Of a stretch of 64,000 nucleotides of DNA, positions 38,902-48,959 are shown in pieces. The first letter of the stretch is position 1. Every line of letters starts with the position of its first letter. The notes below the pieces were generated by a model that was not told the origin of the DNA, did no database searches, and was given only the letters and a program-made list of their open reading frames with translations. A program made the translations under genes and the position numbers. The stretch comes from Paenibacillus sp. (GTDB lineage Bacteria > Bacillota > Bacilli > Paenibacillales > Paenibacillaceae): positions 434,001 through 498,000 of the forward strand of contig JAILZT010000002.1 in assembly GCA_023512345.1 (NCBI GenBank), in the 5' to 3' direction.

Positions 38902-39816
38902 ATGTTCATTAATAAGGAATTTTTAATCCGCAATCCTCAAGAGAAAGATGCGGAGCAAATCGGAAAACTGGATTTTGTTCTACAAATGGTGTATCTGTAT
39001 CATGGTGATCTGGATAAGAGAAATATGTTCTGTGCAGTCAATGAAGATGAAGAAATTGTAGCCGTAGCCCATCTGATGGAGCATGATACCTTTCACGCAG
39101 TTCAGCAGGTGGAAGACCGAAATTTTATCCGCTATCTTACCTTTGAGATTACCTTCGGGGACAATAAGGAGGATGAAAGGGTCAAGAATGCTCTAACAGA
39201 AGCATTGATCCGGCGGTCCAGAGAAATCAAAGCACAGTATCCAGATAAGCGTATTGTCATGGCCCAATATGTAGATACCGATAATCTCAAAGAATTGAGT
39301 TACTTCTTCGCACACGGGTTTACTATCTTTAATACGATTGTCGTGTTCAAATTTGATTTGGCCCGGGAGATTCCCCGTTATCCGTTACCGGAAGGTGTAC
39401 GGGTGCAGCCCTTTGCACTGGACAACAGCGAGGCTAAGGAGAAATACAACCAAGCTGAACTGGCTTCCTTTGACGGTGTCGCCTGGAGTATGAATCATTT
39501 GGGATGGATGCAGGGTGCGCAGGAGATGGTCAATTTCTGTGCGTTTCATGGCAGCGAGTTGATCGCCAATACGTCTACCTGGAGAATCTCAGAGGAGAGA
39601 AGTGTAACGGAGAACGTCTTTGTCGTCCCAGAATGGCAGAAACAAGGCATTGCCCGGAGCATTATCTGCACAGCGCTTGATTACTTGAAAACGCAAGGTA
39701 AAACCATCGCCACGCTTGGCACTCACGGAAACAATCAAAAAGCCATTCGCCTCTATCAGCAGATCGGCTACGAACTATACGGGTTCAGGCTGACGATAGG
39801 CTATGAAATCCATTAG
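38902..39816 (+). CDS. GNAT family N-acetyltransferase
   Basis: VFVVPEWQKQGIARSIICTALDYLKTQGKTIATLGTHGNNQKAIRLYQQIGYE. Confidence 0.88.
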   Translation: MFINKEFLIRNPQEKDAEQIGKLDFVLQMVYLYHGDLDKRNMFCAVNEDEEIVAVAHLMEHDTFHAVQQVEDRNFIRYLTFEITFGDNKEDERVKNALTEALIRRSREIKAQYPDKRIVMAQYVDTDNLKELSYFFAHGFTIFNTIVVFKFDLAREIPRYPLPEGVRVQPFALDNSEAKEKYNQAELASFDGVAWSMNHLGWMQGAQEMVNFCAFHGSELIANTSTWRISEERSVTENVFVVPEWQKQGIARSIICTALDYLKTQGKTIATLGTHGNNQKAIRLYQQIGYELYGFRLTIGYEIH

Positions 39817-39863
39817 AAAAAGAAACAGGCTCTTGTTATCCAAGCAAGGCCTGTTTCTTTTTC
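39816..39863. terminator. Bidirectional terminator between convergent genes
   Basis: GAAAAAGAAACAGGC...GCCTGTTTCTTTTTC. Confidence 0.8.
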
Positions 39864-39893
39864 CACAAGTATGAAATTACCGATGCTACCTAG

Positions 39894-40745
39894 TTATAGG
39901 AACCTTTTTTTATACTCGCTTGGCGGGATTCCTACTACGCTGCTGAACACCCTGCTGAAATATAAAGGATTCTCATAACCGACAATGGAAGCCACCTCCC
40001 GCACATGTAGAGAAGATTCAGAGAGCAGTCTTTTAGCCTCATTTATACGAATACGAGTTATATATTTCACAGGCGTCGTACCTGTCACCATCTTAAACTT
40101 ATGGATAAAGTGGAACAGACTCAAGCTGCACTCCTTGGCAAGATCCGTAATAATGAGATTCTGACTGAACCTTTCATGCATAATTTCAATGATCCTGTTT
40201 ATATCCGTATGGGGGTCCGCTTTGTGGTGGTCTTCCGTATTCTGTAGTCTTCTGCCTACAAGAGTAAGCATCTTCAACAAGTGTGCGCTTGTCATATGTT
40301 CGTGTAAGGGTTTATTCGTATTGAGTTCACGAGTGATCTCTTTATATAAAATCACCAATTCATCCATCGCACCTACGACATGAACGGGTTGGCTTAGAAG
40401 CCCAAATTGTTGCAGGTAGTCGTGAGCCGCATAACCGGTAAAATGAATCCAGTAAGCCTCTGTGAAATCCTTGGCATAATAGCTGTAATGTTGAGGCTGA
40501 TTGGGGGTATAAATAACGATTTGTCCGCCCGATACCTCCGTTGTCTTATCCTCGAATTGAAAGTAGCCCTTTCCACTGACCATATAAATCAATTGATAAT
40601 CAACCCTACCCTGCTCACGGTTCCGGGTTAGACTCCTCGTAATCAGCTTCTGATAACCACAGTAGTTCACACTCATGAAGCTCTCATTATTCTCGACACC
40701 AGACTCCGACCAACCCTTCTGTGCATCCCCAAAGATACTGATCAT
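39894..40745 (-). CDS. AraC family transcriptional regulator
   Basis: NLIITDLAKECSLSLFHFIHKFKMVTGTTPVKYITRIRINEAKRLL...VASIVGYENPLYFSRVFSSVVGIPPSEYKK. Confidence 0.94.
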   Translation of the reverse strand: MISIFGDAQKGWSESGVENNESFMSVNYCGYQKLITRSLTRNREQGRVDYQLIYMVSGKGYFQFEDKTTEVSGGQIVIYTPNQPQHYSYYAKDFTEAYWIHFTGYAAHDYLQQFGLLSQPVHVVGAMDELVILYKEITRELNTNKPLHEHMTSAHLLKMLTLVGRRLQNTEDHHKADPHTDINRIIEIMHERFSQNLIITDLAKECSLSLFHFIHKFKMVTGTTPVKYITRIRINEAKRLLSESSLHVREVASIVGYENPLYFSRVFSSVVGIPPSEYKKRFL

Positions 40746-40761
40746 ACCTCTTCACTCCCAT

Positions 40762-40863
40762 AGCAATTTTGTGCATGTTAACAGCAATATGGTTTATTCA
40801 ATAATTTATATTATAACTTTATAATCAGATTACAGTTGTGTATTAAGCGCAATTTTGTGAATG
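40762..40863. promoter_or_regulatory. Direct repeats flanking the araC-type/bgal divergent promoter region
   Basis: AGCAATTTTGTGCATG (40762) and CGCAATTTTGTGAATG (40848), 14/16 identical. Confidence 0.45.
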
Positions 40864-40895
40864 CTTTATAGAATCTTTTCGGAAGGGGAAACATC

Positions 40896-43292
40896 ATGTA
40901 TAAGGGTAGAATCTCGAAGAATATGAATTTGGATTGGAAATTTCTCAGAGGAGACGAGCCAGGAGCATGGTATAAAGGCCTTGATGATTCCAACTGGCGG
41001 AATGTGACCCTTCCTCATGATTGGTCTGTTGAAGAACCGTTCTCTGAGGAGCATTCAAGCGGTACGGGGTATCTGCCGGGCGGTATGGGCTGGTATAGAA
41101 AAAGCTTTGCCGTCCCCTCAGAATTCAAAGGAAAAAGAGTCTGCGTAACCTTCGAAGGTGTCTATAATAATTCCCAAGTATGGTGCAACAGCTACTACGT
41201 TGGAAAAAGACCTTACGGATACAGCACCTTTACCTATGATATCACGGACTTCATCTCCTTTGGGGAGGAGAACAATGTGATCTCCGTAAAAGTCGACCAT
41301 AAGGATATTGCAGATTCCAGATGGTTTACGGGATCAGGGATTTACAGAGATGTATCGATAACCATCACAGACCCTATCCATATCGATCAATACGGTGTAT
41401 TCATTACAACGCCAACGGTTTCCACAGCACAAGCCACATTATCCGTTAATATCCGTTTGTCCAATGAGACTATGAATGATAAGGATATACATATCAAAAA
41501 TTCCATATTGGATGAAGACGGAACTGTAATCAACTCGAAAGTGGACTCCAGACTCCTACCGGGTGAATCACAAATGGAGCTCGATCAGACCCTCCTAGTG
41601 GAAAACCCCAAACTTTGGTCACCGGATACCCCTTATCTATACTCTGTATTGACAGAAATTATAAAAGACGGCGAAGTCATTGATCATATACAAACATCCG
41701 CGGGAATCCGTTGGTTCGAATTTGATGCGAATAAGGGCTTCTTCTTAAATGGCGTGAATATGAAAATGAAAGGGGTTTGCGTTCATCATGATGCAGGCTG
41801 TCTAGGTGCCGCGGTTCCCGAAAAGGTATGGGTTCGCAGATTACATGCGCTTAAGGAAATGGGCTGCAATGCCATAAGAATGAGCCATAATCCTCCGGCC
41901 TCCAATTTGCTGGATTTATGCGACTCTATGGGATTTCTAGTTATAGATGAAGCTTTTGACGAATGGGAAGGTGTAAAAAACAAATGGTCCACCGGACATA
42001 ATGTTTACCCTCCTAAGCATTTTGGTTACTATGAGGATTTCCCGCAATGGAGCGAAATTGACATCAAAGAGATGGTTCTGAGAGACCGTAACCACCCCTC
42101 TATTATTTTATGGAGTATTGGAAATGAAGTGGACTATCCCAACGATCCTTATTGCCATCCCTATTTCGAGACAATGACAGGGAATAATGATGCCAACAAA
42201 CCGGCAGCTGAAAGACAATATGACCCGAATAAGCCAAATGCCGAAAGACTTGCATCGATCGCCAAGCGTCTTGTGAAGTATGTAAAGGAATGTGATACCA
42301 CCCGGCCCGTTACTTCAGCCCTGGCATTCCCGGAATTGTCCAATCTTACAGGATATTCTGATACCCTAGACGTGGTTGGGTACAATTATAAAGAGCATTT
42401 ATATGAGGATGACCATAATAAATATCCGAACAGGGTTACTTACGGCAGTGAAAATAGTGCCAGTCTGGAGGCATGGCTGGCGGTTAGAGACAATGACTCC
42501 ATCAGTGCTCAGTTTATCTGGACTGGAATCGATTATTTGGGAGAGGCAAAGGGGTGGCCTGTTAGGGTTGCACAATCAGGGTTCTTGGACCTTGCCGGTT
42601 ATAGGAAGGCCAGCTATTATTACCGCCAGAGCCTATGGAGCCAAGAACCGATGGTGTTCCTCGCAACGCTGAAAAAAGACGACCCCGATTATGAGACCAA
42701 ACGGAGATGGAATGGCGGCACTCCCCGTTGGAATTGGGCAGCAGGAGAGCAGCTGATGGTCATCTGTTATACCAATTGTGAAGAAGCAGAGCTCTTTATC
42801 AATGGAAGATCGTTAGGGACTCAACAACTGAAGGAATCTCCTCAGAGCTATCTGACTTGGGAGGTTGACTATGAGGCGGGAAGACTAGAAGTCGTTGCTG
42901 CAGGCAGTGATAGCCGCCACTTTTCCTGCGAGCTTCACACGGTATCCCAACCCGAAAAGCTCACTATGCGCGCTGATTTCTCTGATCTGAATGCCGATGG
43001 ACAGGATATTGCCCACATCGAGATCGAGATTACAGATCACAGCGGGAAGCCTGTTGTTCTGGCTGATCATCCCATACAGCTATCCATTCAGGGACCCGGC
43101 GAAATTCTGGGATTGGAAAATGGAGATGCGCAGGATGTGGAGCCCTATAGCTCCAGAACTCGAAAGGCATTTCACGGAAAGCTCCTTGCCTACATTAGGA
43201 CAACAACCACACCTGGACAGATCATAGTGAAGGCTGAATCCCCAGGCTTGGAGCCGGCACATCTAACGATCACCGCAAATAATTTTAGATGA
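40896..43292 (+). CDS. GH2 family beta-galactosidase
   Basis: WRNVTLPHDWSVEEPF...NAIRMSHNPPASNLLDLCDSMGFLVIDEAFDEW...RDRNHPSIILWSIGNEVDY. Confidence 0.95.
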   Translation: MYKGRISKNMNLDWKFLRGDEPGAWYKGLDDSNWRNVTLPHDWSVEEPFSEEHSSGTGYLPGGMGWYRKSFAVPSEFKGKRVCVTFEGVYNNSQVWCNSYYVGKRPYGYSTFTYDITDFISFGEENNVISVKVDHKDIADSRWFTGSGIYRDVSITITDPIHIDQYGVFITTPTVSTAQATLSVNIRLSNETMNDKDIHIKNSILDEDGTVINSKVDSRLLPGESQMELDQTLLVENPKLWSPDTPYLYSVLTEIIKDGEVIDHIQTSAGIRWFEFDANKGFFLNGVNMKMKGVCVHHDAGCLGAAVPEKVWVRRLHALKEMGCNAIRMSHNPPASNLLDLCDSMGFLVIDEAFDEWEGVKNKWSTGHNVYPPKHFGYYEDFPQWSEIDIKEMVLRDRNHPSIILWSIGNEVDYPNDPYCHPYFETMTGNNDANKPAAERQYDPNKPNAERLASIAKRLVKYVKECDTTRPVTSALAFPELSNLTGYSDTLDVVGYNYKEHLYEDDHNKYPNRVTYGSENSASLEAWLAVRDNDSISAQFIWTGIDYLGEAKGWPVRVAQSGFLDLAGYRKASYYYRQSLWSQEPMVFLATLKKDDPDYETKRRWNGGTPRWNWAAGEQLMVICYTNCEEAELFINGRSLGTQQLKESPQSYLTWEVDYEAGRLEVVAAGSDSRHFSCELHTVSQPEKLTMRADFSDLNADGQDIAHIEIEITDHSGKPVVLADHPIQLSIQGPGEILGLENGDAQDVEPYSSRTRKAFHGKLLAYIRTTTTPGQIIVKAESPGLEPAHLTITANNFR

Positions 43293-43389
43293 AACCATAA
43301 GTTGCATGGCTCCGATATTTAGGAACTTCTGCAAACTCCTTTCTCTTGGTAAGCTAAGCTCAATTCAAACAAGAGAAGGAGTGAGTGTC

Positions 43390-44043
43390 GTGAAGATCAG
43401 TGTTATGGGAACAGGCAACATGGGCAAAGCTTTGGTCAAACAACTAGCTGCCTATTCTGAGGGTCAAATCTTGTGGGGTTCACGAAATCCGGGAGAGGCT
43501 GCTCGGTTGGCAAAGGAATTTCAACTCGATAACATAATGACATGCAGCTATGATGATGCTCTTCAAGCTGATATCATCGTCCCGGCCTTTCATGTTTCTG
43601 TATTAGAGGAATGGGCACTCGCTTATAAAGAGCAGCTTAAGGGCAAGATTGTTGTTGATATCTCCAATCCTTTTAACAATGATTACAGTGATTTCACTAC
43701 CTCTTGGGGGGAATCATCTGCTGAGAATATTCAGGCCCTATTGCCGGACTCCACAGTATTAGGGGCTTTTAAGAATACTTTCTTCAAGGTGGTTGAGGAA
43801 CCTGTATTTCAAGATCAAATCAGCGATGTGCTTGTTACAGGGGATGATGAAGCGGCTATCCAGCAATTCTTGGAGCACTTTAAACCGCTCCCGTTCCGGT
43901 TCATTCATGCGGGCAAGCTGGTTAATAATCGAACCATTGAACGTTTCACTTTGCTTGAATTAGAGCTTGCTGTTCGATACAATACGTATCCTTATATTTC
44001 TCTCCAATTATTTGGCGTCAAGGAAACCTTACCCGTAAGCTAA
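43390..44043 (+). CDS. NADPH-dependent F420 reductase-like (NAD(P)-binding) protein
   Basis: VKISVMGTGNMGKALVKQLAAYSEGQILWGSRNP; GTG 43390 behind AAGGAG preferred over ATG 43306. Confidence 0.82.
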   Translation: MKISVMGTGNMGKALVKQLAAYSEGQILWGSRNPGEAARLAKEFQLDNIMTCSYDDALQADIIVPAFHVSVLEEWALAYKEQLKGKIVVDISNPFNNDYSDFTTSWGESSAENIQALLPDSTVLGAFKNTFFKVVEEPVFQDQISDVLVTGDDEAAIQQFLEHFKPLPFRFIHAGKLVNNRTIERFTLLELELAVRYNTYPYISLQLFGVKETLPVS

Positions 44044-44885
44044 CTTATAAATCGTCGAATCTTCTGACCCTTCGTACGATTCCTGCTAAAAATAGAAATC
44101 GTTCTTAGAGCCTCTGGATGATCTAATGGCACAAAAACTAACCGGTCTGAGAATGGAGTGATGGACGCTTCCGGCAATACCGTAACTCCATCACCATTCC
44201 CCACATAACCGAGGATGACTTCACTGAAGTCTACCTCGGTTTTTATATGCATAGGCCGTTCCATTGTCGCGAACAACTCCGTCAATTTGGCGCGAATGGT
44301 ACACCCCTCGGTATAAAGAACTAGCGGTTGATTGCTTAGTTCCGTCAATGTAATCATGGGCTGCCCAGATAACGGATTTTCTTTCGACATTACGACATAC
44401 AAAGGCTCCTGATTCAGATCCTCTATCCAAATGGAAGGATGCATGGAAATCCGTTCAGCAACGATTAGATCCACCTCACCATTAAGCAACAGCTTGTAAA
44501 CTTCCTTCGTTGACTGTCGGTATAACAACTCGACTTCATGGCCCTGTTCTTGTAATCTAGGCAGCGCGGGCATCAAATAACGAGCAGCTAAATCCGGGAC
44601 TGCAGCCATCCGAATATGATGCCATACTTTATAGGGTTCAAGCTGATTCTTTATGGAAGACAATTGATCGAATAATATCGTGGAGGAATCATATAATACC
44701 TTCCCCGCTTCGGTTAGCTCCACTCCCTGAGAGGAACGGATAAAAAGCTGGACATCCAAGTGTTTTTCCAAGCTTCTCAACTGTTTGCTGAGTGCAGTAT
44801 GCGATATATGTAAATTCTCACTGGCTTTTGCTATGCTTTTTGTTCGAACCGTCTCAACAAAACCCTTTAAAAACTCTATATTCAC
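44040..44885 (-). CDS. LysR family transcriptional regulator
   Basis: MNIEFLKGFVETVRTKSIAKASENLHISHTALSKQLRSLEKHLDVQLFIRSSQGVELTEAG; GTG start. Confidence 0.94.
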   Translation of the reverse strand: MNIEFLKGFVETVRTKSIAKASENLHISHTALSKQLRSLEKHLDVQLFIRSSQGVELTEAGKVLYDSSTILFDQLSSIKNQLEPYKVWHHIRMAAVPDLAARYLMPALPRLQEQGHEVELLYRQSTKEVYKLLLNGEVDLIVAERISMHPSIWIEDLNQEPLYVVMSKENPLSGQPMITLTELSNQPLVLYTEGCTIRAKLTELFATMERPMHIKTEVDFSEVILGYVGNGDGVTVLPEASITPFSDRLVFVPLDHPEALRTISIFSRNRTKGQKIRRFIS

Positions 44886-45068
44886 ATACTCACCCTCTTC
44901 TTCTTTTTCTTAATGCGGCCCTCTCCGATGAACATCTAGTGTGGATAATAACCCAGTAATTAAGTCCGATCGGTAAAAAGAATTCGTATTAAATCTGACA
45001 GCACCTGATCATACACGACTCTCGCCGATTCCTCATTAGGCTTAATTAATTAGCTTACGATGCTAGTT

Positions 45069-45192
45069 TAAGTGTACTTTATACACTTATTTACCTTGAA
45101 ATCCGCTTAGGATGCACTTTAATTGCACTTTCTGCAACTAAACCACCGTTTCGCTCAAACACCCGATTTTAATTGTATAAAGTACATCTAAA
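45069..45192. repeat. Three phased hairpins (~50-51 bp pitch)
   Basis: TAAGTGTA-CTTTA-TACACTTA; TTTAATTGCA-CTTTC-TGCAACTAAA; TTTAATTGTA-TAAAG-TACATCTAAA; centres ~45079, 45130, 45180. Confidence 0.6.
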
Positions 45193-45274
45193 TGTTTATG
45201 ACACCCACCGCATCTATTCCTTCCCACAGCAAACTAATTCCACGTCAATCTTTACTTTGGTTCACTATATTCAG

Positions 45275-47026
45275 TTAATTTACGCTCTTAGTATAGATAG
45301 TACTTATTACCGTCCCTTCACCTATTTGCGAGCTCACGGCAATTCGCCCCCCCATCGCTTGGACTAATTCCTTAGTTATAGCCATTCCGAGACCACTGCC
45401 TTCTATCGAGCTATCCGTATTCGTCCCCCGATAATAACGGTCAAATAAGCGTGCAATGGTCTGTGGATCCATTCCTTGACCGTCATCTCTGAAGTCTATG
45501 CGCCAACCTTTCTCTGGCAGTTCGATCAATTCAATAATCATCCCCGTACCTGGAGAATTATGAAAAATCGCATTGGCTATGATATTGTCGACTACGCGTT
45601 CGAACCACGGAGGATATACGGCTGCCATAATGGGAGTGGATGGTGTTATACAACGAATCTGACTCCCCTCGTATTGTAGGTGTGAAGTAGCCAGTGATAC
45701 AGATTCGGATAATAGGACACAGATGTCCAACTCTTCAAAGGTAACAGGGATTACCCCGTTTCTTAGTCTGTAAGTCAAAGTAAGATCGTTGATGAGTTTA
45801 TTCATATACACCGTCTTCTCCAATATCGTTGAGGCAAATTGGCGTACTTCCTCCTCAGACCAGATATATTTTTCCGCCTCCAGCATATGCGCATATCCCT
45901 GAATAGAAGAGAGCGGCGTCTTCATATCATGCGTAACCCCTGCGATCCACTCTTCTCGATTTTTCTGAGTTTGTTCTTCAGCATCCTTCGCTGCACGGAG
46001 CTCGATAGCCAGAGAATCGATCGAATCCATCACTTCACCAAAGATACGGTATCCGCGCTTCCAATCTCCTTTGCGATTACGTCTTTCGTTGTTCACGCGC
46101 ACATGCTCACTGTAATCACCTTTGCCCAACCTTTGAATCCAACTGAGAATATAAAGGACCGGCGATCCGAATCGATTGGCATACCAAAGGGACAGCAGGA
46201 TAAAGAGCACAAAAGCCGACAGCAGGAAGGCTCCGATCCCGATAATCATTACACCCGACTCTGAATTAAGCATTGGGAATCGTGCGGCTTGATTCTTATT
46301 AATGTCCATTGGATACTGTACAGCCCAAGTCAGCCCAGTTATATGGTCATATGAAGTATCCATCCCTAATCCATTAAGGGTGGGATTATGAGTTCTCATG
46401 GCCAATTCATGCAGCGTATAAGATGCCTGCGTATTCCCCGGCTTCTTCCAAGAAGCTACTTCAACCCCCTCACGATCAAGGACTTGAACCCAACTCCCCA
46501 TTTGATCTAACTGAACAATAGTACTATTGGAAAATAGAATCTGGTCGTCCATGATCTTACCATCAGATATTAATCGCTGAAGTAAATCCACCTTTGTAGA
46601 CCGTTCACCATAAAGCATCGTATATAAATGCTTGTCCTTCTCTTGTATCCAAAGCCCTAGTCGATAAGGAAACGGCTCATTTCCTAACCAATAATCTATA
46701 AGCTGCCCTGGGGCATAACGGGCAGGCAAGTCGTTCGGCGCATTGAAGGACTGAAGGACATTGCCTTTCTCGTCCAAACTTTGCAGCCACCCCCCATCTT
46801 CCTTTAACCGCTGTAACAAAACTGAATTAACAATCAGCCCATTGGAATCAATGTCCGCTTCTGAGATAAGGCGCGATATGCCCATGGGAGCAAAATTACG
46901 GCTAATCTCGATGTCCTCGAATTTTTCTAACATCCATATCACAATGATGATGGCCAACACCGCCAACATAAGTCCAGTCACAGCCATCTGCCATGCAAAC
47001 CTTACCGCGAACCGCCTCCGAATCAT
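45275..47026 (-). CDS. Sensor histidine kinase with HAMP-like linker
   Basis: WIAGVTHDMKTPLSSIQGYAHML; GSGLGMAITKELVQAMGG. Confidence 0.94.
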   Translation of the reverse strand: MIRRRFAVRFAWQMAVTGLMLAVLAIIIVIWMLEKFEDIEISRNFAPMGISRLISEADIDSNGLIVNSVLLQRLKEDGGWLQSLDEKGNVLQSFNAPNDLPARYAPGQLIDYWLGNEPFPYRLGLWIQEKDKHLYTMLYGERSTKVDLLQRLISDGKIMDDQILFSNSTIVQLDQMGSWVQVLDREGVEVASWKKPGNTQASYTLHELAMRTHNPTLNGLGMDTSYDHITGLTWAVQYPMDINKNQAARFPMLNSESGVMIIGIGAFLLSAFVLFILLSLWYANRFGSPVLYILSWIQRLGKGDYSEHVRVNNERRNRKGDWKRGYRIFGEVMDSIDSLAIELRAAKDAEEQTQKNREEWIAGVTHDMKTPLSSIQGYAHMLEAEKYIWSEEEVRQFASTILEKTVYMNKLINDLTLTYRLRNGVIPVTFEELDICVLLSESVSLATSHLQYEGSQIRCITPSTPIMAAVYPPWFERVVDNIIANAIFHNSPGTGMIIELIELPEKGWRIDFRDDGQGMDPQTIARLFDRYYRGTNTDSSIEGSGLGMAITKELVQAMGGRIAVSSQIGEGTVISTIYTKSVN

Positions 47027-47027
47027 T

Positions 47028-47741
47028 TTAACCCTCCCCTTTTGAAAGGATCAGCTTATACCCCATCCCTCTTACATTGACAAGGTATTGTGGCTTCGAG
47101 GGATTGATCTCAATTCTCTCACGAACGCGATGGATATGAACCATAACAGTGTTGTCATCATTATATAGGTCCTCTCCCCAAACCCGTTGATACAGATCAC
47201 TCTTACTGAATATCCGGTTAGGATGCTTACAAAGGAACAAGAGCAGCTGGAATACTTGTGCCGGACAATGAGAAGTGTGTCCTTCTACGGTCAGTGTCCC
47301 TTCCACTTCGTCCAGCTGAAAGCGGCCAAAATCATAGATACGAGCAGAAATCCGCTCTTCTGATTGTGCCTGCAGATATCTGCGCAGTTGTGCCCGCATC
47401 CTCGCAACGACTTCCAGTGGGTTAAAAGGTTTAGCAATGTAGTCATCTCCACCCACTGCAAACCCTGATAAGGTATCAAAATCCGATGTTCTAGCGGTAA
47501 TAAATAGGATTGGGGCATCCGTAGTACGACGAATGAATGGACAAATTTCAAGACCGCTGGCACCCGGCATCATAACGTCCAGCAGTACAATATCATATTT
47601 TTTATTTGCACATGCACTAAGTGCCGCTTCTCCGTTAAAGGCTGTATCAATATGAGAAAAACCTTCTTTCCGAAGCACGGTAACCATCATTTCCACAATG
47701 GCGCGTTCGTCGTCAACGATCAGTATTTGGACATCCTTCAA
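47028..47741 (-). CDS. OmpR-family response regulator
   Basis: VQILIVDDERAIVEMMVTVLRKEG...IVLLDVMMPGASGLEICPFIR. Confidence 0.94.
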   Translation of the reverse strand: MKDVQILIVDDERAIVEMMVTVLRKEGFSHIDTAFNGEAALSACANKKYDIVLLDVMMPGASGLEICPFIRRTTDAPILFITARTSDFDTLSGFAVGGDDYIAKPFNPLEVVARMRAQLRRYLQAQSEERISARIYDFGRFQLDEVEGTLTVEGHTSHCPAQVFQLLLFLCKHPNRIFSKSDLYQRVWGEDLYNDDNTVMVHIHRVRERIEINPSKPQYLVNVRGMGYKLILSKGEG

Positions 47742-47807
47742 TCCTCATCACCCCATCAAGAATTTTCTCTCATTGTATCATGGCTACATTACCCCACGAG
47801 TAACGGA

Positions 47808-47825
47808 ACCTTACCGCAATCTTAA
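47808..47825 (-). promoter_or_regulatory. OmpR-type 11-bp direct-repeat box
   Basis: Reverse strand TTAAGATTGCGGTAAGGT. Confidence 0.35.
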
Positions 47826-47939
47826 CTTTTAATCCAAAAAGCAAGAATAGTTTATGAACAAGTAATCTTTAATTAAACGGGTCGTAAGCTTAGTCCAGTA
47901 TGCTAGATCTAATCTATTAAGCAAAGGAGGATCTGTTGA

Positions 47940-48944
47940 ATGCTTAACAATAAAAGGCGGAATTTAACTCATATGGGGCGTACCCTAATCTCTCTGCTCA
48001 TGATTGTCCTAGTTATGGCAAGCTGCAGTAGTAGCGATCAAAATAATCCGAAGGGAGAAACTAGTGATATGAAGAGAATTGGCGGCGAAGACATTGCTCC
48101 CATGATTCTTGCGGGTGAATATGAACGACTGTACGTCCAGTTTAGTGAAGAGTTAAAAAGGATTGTCAAACTTGAGGAATTCCGTGCAATGGCCGAAGAA
48201 TTTATCAAGGATATTGACTCTTTCCAGCTCCTATCGAACATGCAGGTAAATGGAGCCGAATCTTTGGTTTGGAACGATTCTACAGGGAGTAAGGAATTGA
48301 CAGCCACGGTAGATGCAAAAGGAGTTATCATCGGAATTCAAATCATGCCTCATAAACCCCATCCAGAGACGGATGACGCTTACTCTAAGACTCTGTTTAA
48401 TCTACCTTTTGGAGAGGAATGGCTGGTCTATTGGGGTGGAAAAAGTATATTTGTCAATTACCACTATGAGTATGAACAAGTACGCTATGCTTATGATTTT
48501 CTAAAAGAAAAAAACGGGTACACCTACGAAGGCAACCCAAAACTCAACGATAGTTATTTCGCTTTCAATGAAGAGGTTTATGCCCCGGCAGAAGGTGTGG
48601 TTGTTGAAGCCATTGATGGCATTTTAGATAATGAGCCCGTAGGTAAGATGAATGAGGAACAGCCTGCAGGAAATATGGTCCTTATCCAACATAGCAATGG
48701 AGAATATAGTACAATAGCTCATCTAAAAAAGGGTTCAGTCCAAGTAAAAGCAGGGGATACTGTGTCTACCGGCCAACTTATCGGGTTATGCGGCAATTCA
48801 GGAAACTCCTCTGAGCCTCATATTCATTTTCAAGTATCTGCAGGAACGGACGAAAAACAGTTGACTACCCTTCCTGTCACCTTTCAGGATGGTTTGGAAC
48901 CGATCCGCGGTGATATCGTATCAGGAACTATAAATAAACAATAA
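47940..48944 (+). CDS. Lipoprotein with DUF3887-like region and M23-type peptidase domain
   Basis: Lipobox VMASC; EVYAPAEGVVVEAIDGILD...GNMVLIQHSNGEYSTIAHLKKGSVQVKAGDTVSTGQLIGLCGNSGNSSEPHIHFQV. Confidence 0.88.
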   Translation: MLNNKRRNLTHMGRTLISLLMIVLVMASCSSSDQNNPKGETSDMKRIGGEDIAPMILAGEYERLYVQFSEELKRIVKLEEFRAMAEEFIKDIDSFQLLSNMQVNGAESLVWNDSTGSKELTATVDAKGVIIGIQIMPHKPHPETDDAYSKTLFNLPFGEEWLVYWGGKSIFVNYHYEYEQVRYAYDFLKEKNGYTYEGNPKLNDSYFAFNEEVYAPAEGVVVEAIDGILDNEPVGKMNEEQPAGNMVLIQHSNGEYSTIAHLKKGSVQVKAGDTVSTGQLIGLCGNSGNSSEPHIHFQVSAGTDEKQLTTLPVTFQDGLEPIRGDIVSGTINKQ

Positions 48945-48959
48945 TGAAGAGGTGAAAGC

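Noticed and set aside
45173-45367. 64-aa plus-strand ORF
   Set aside because: Runs through the hairpin region and into the antisense of the kinase gene; no protein-like features.
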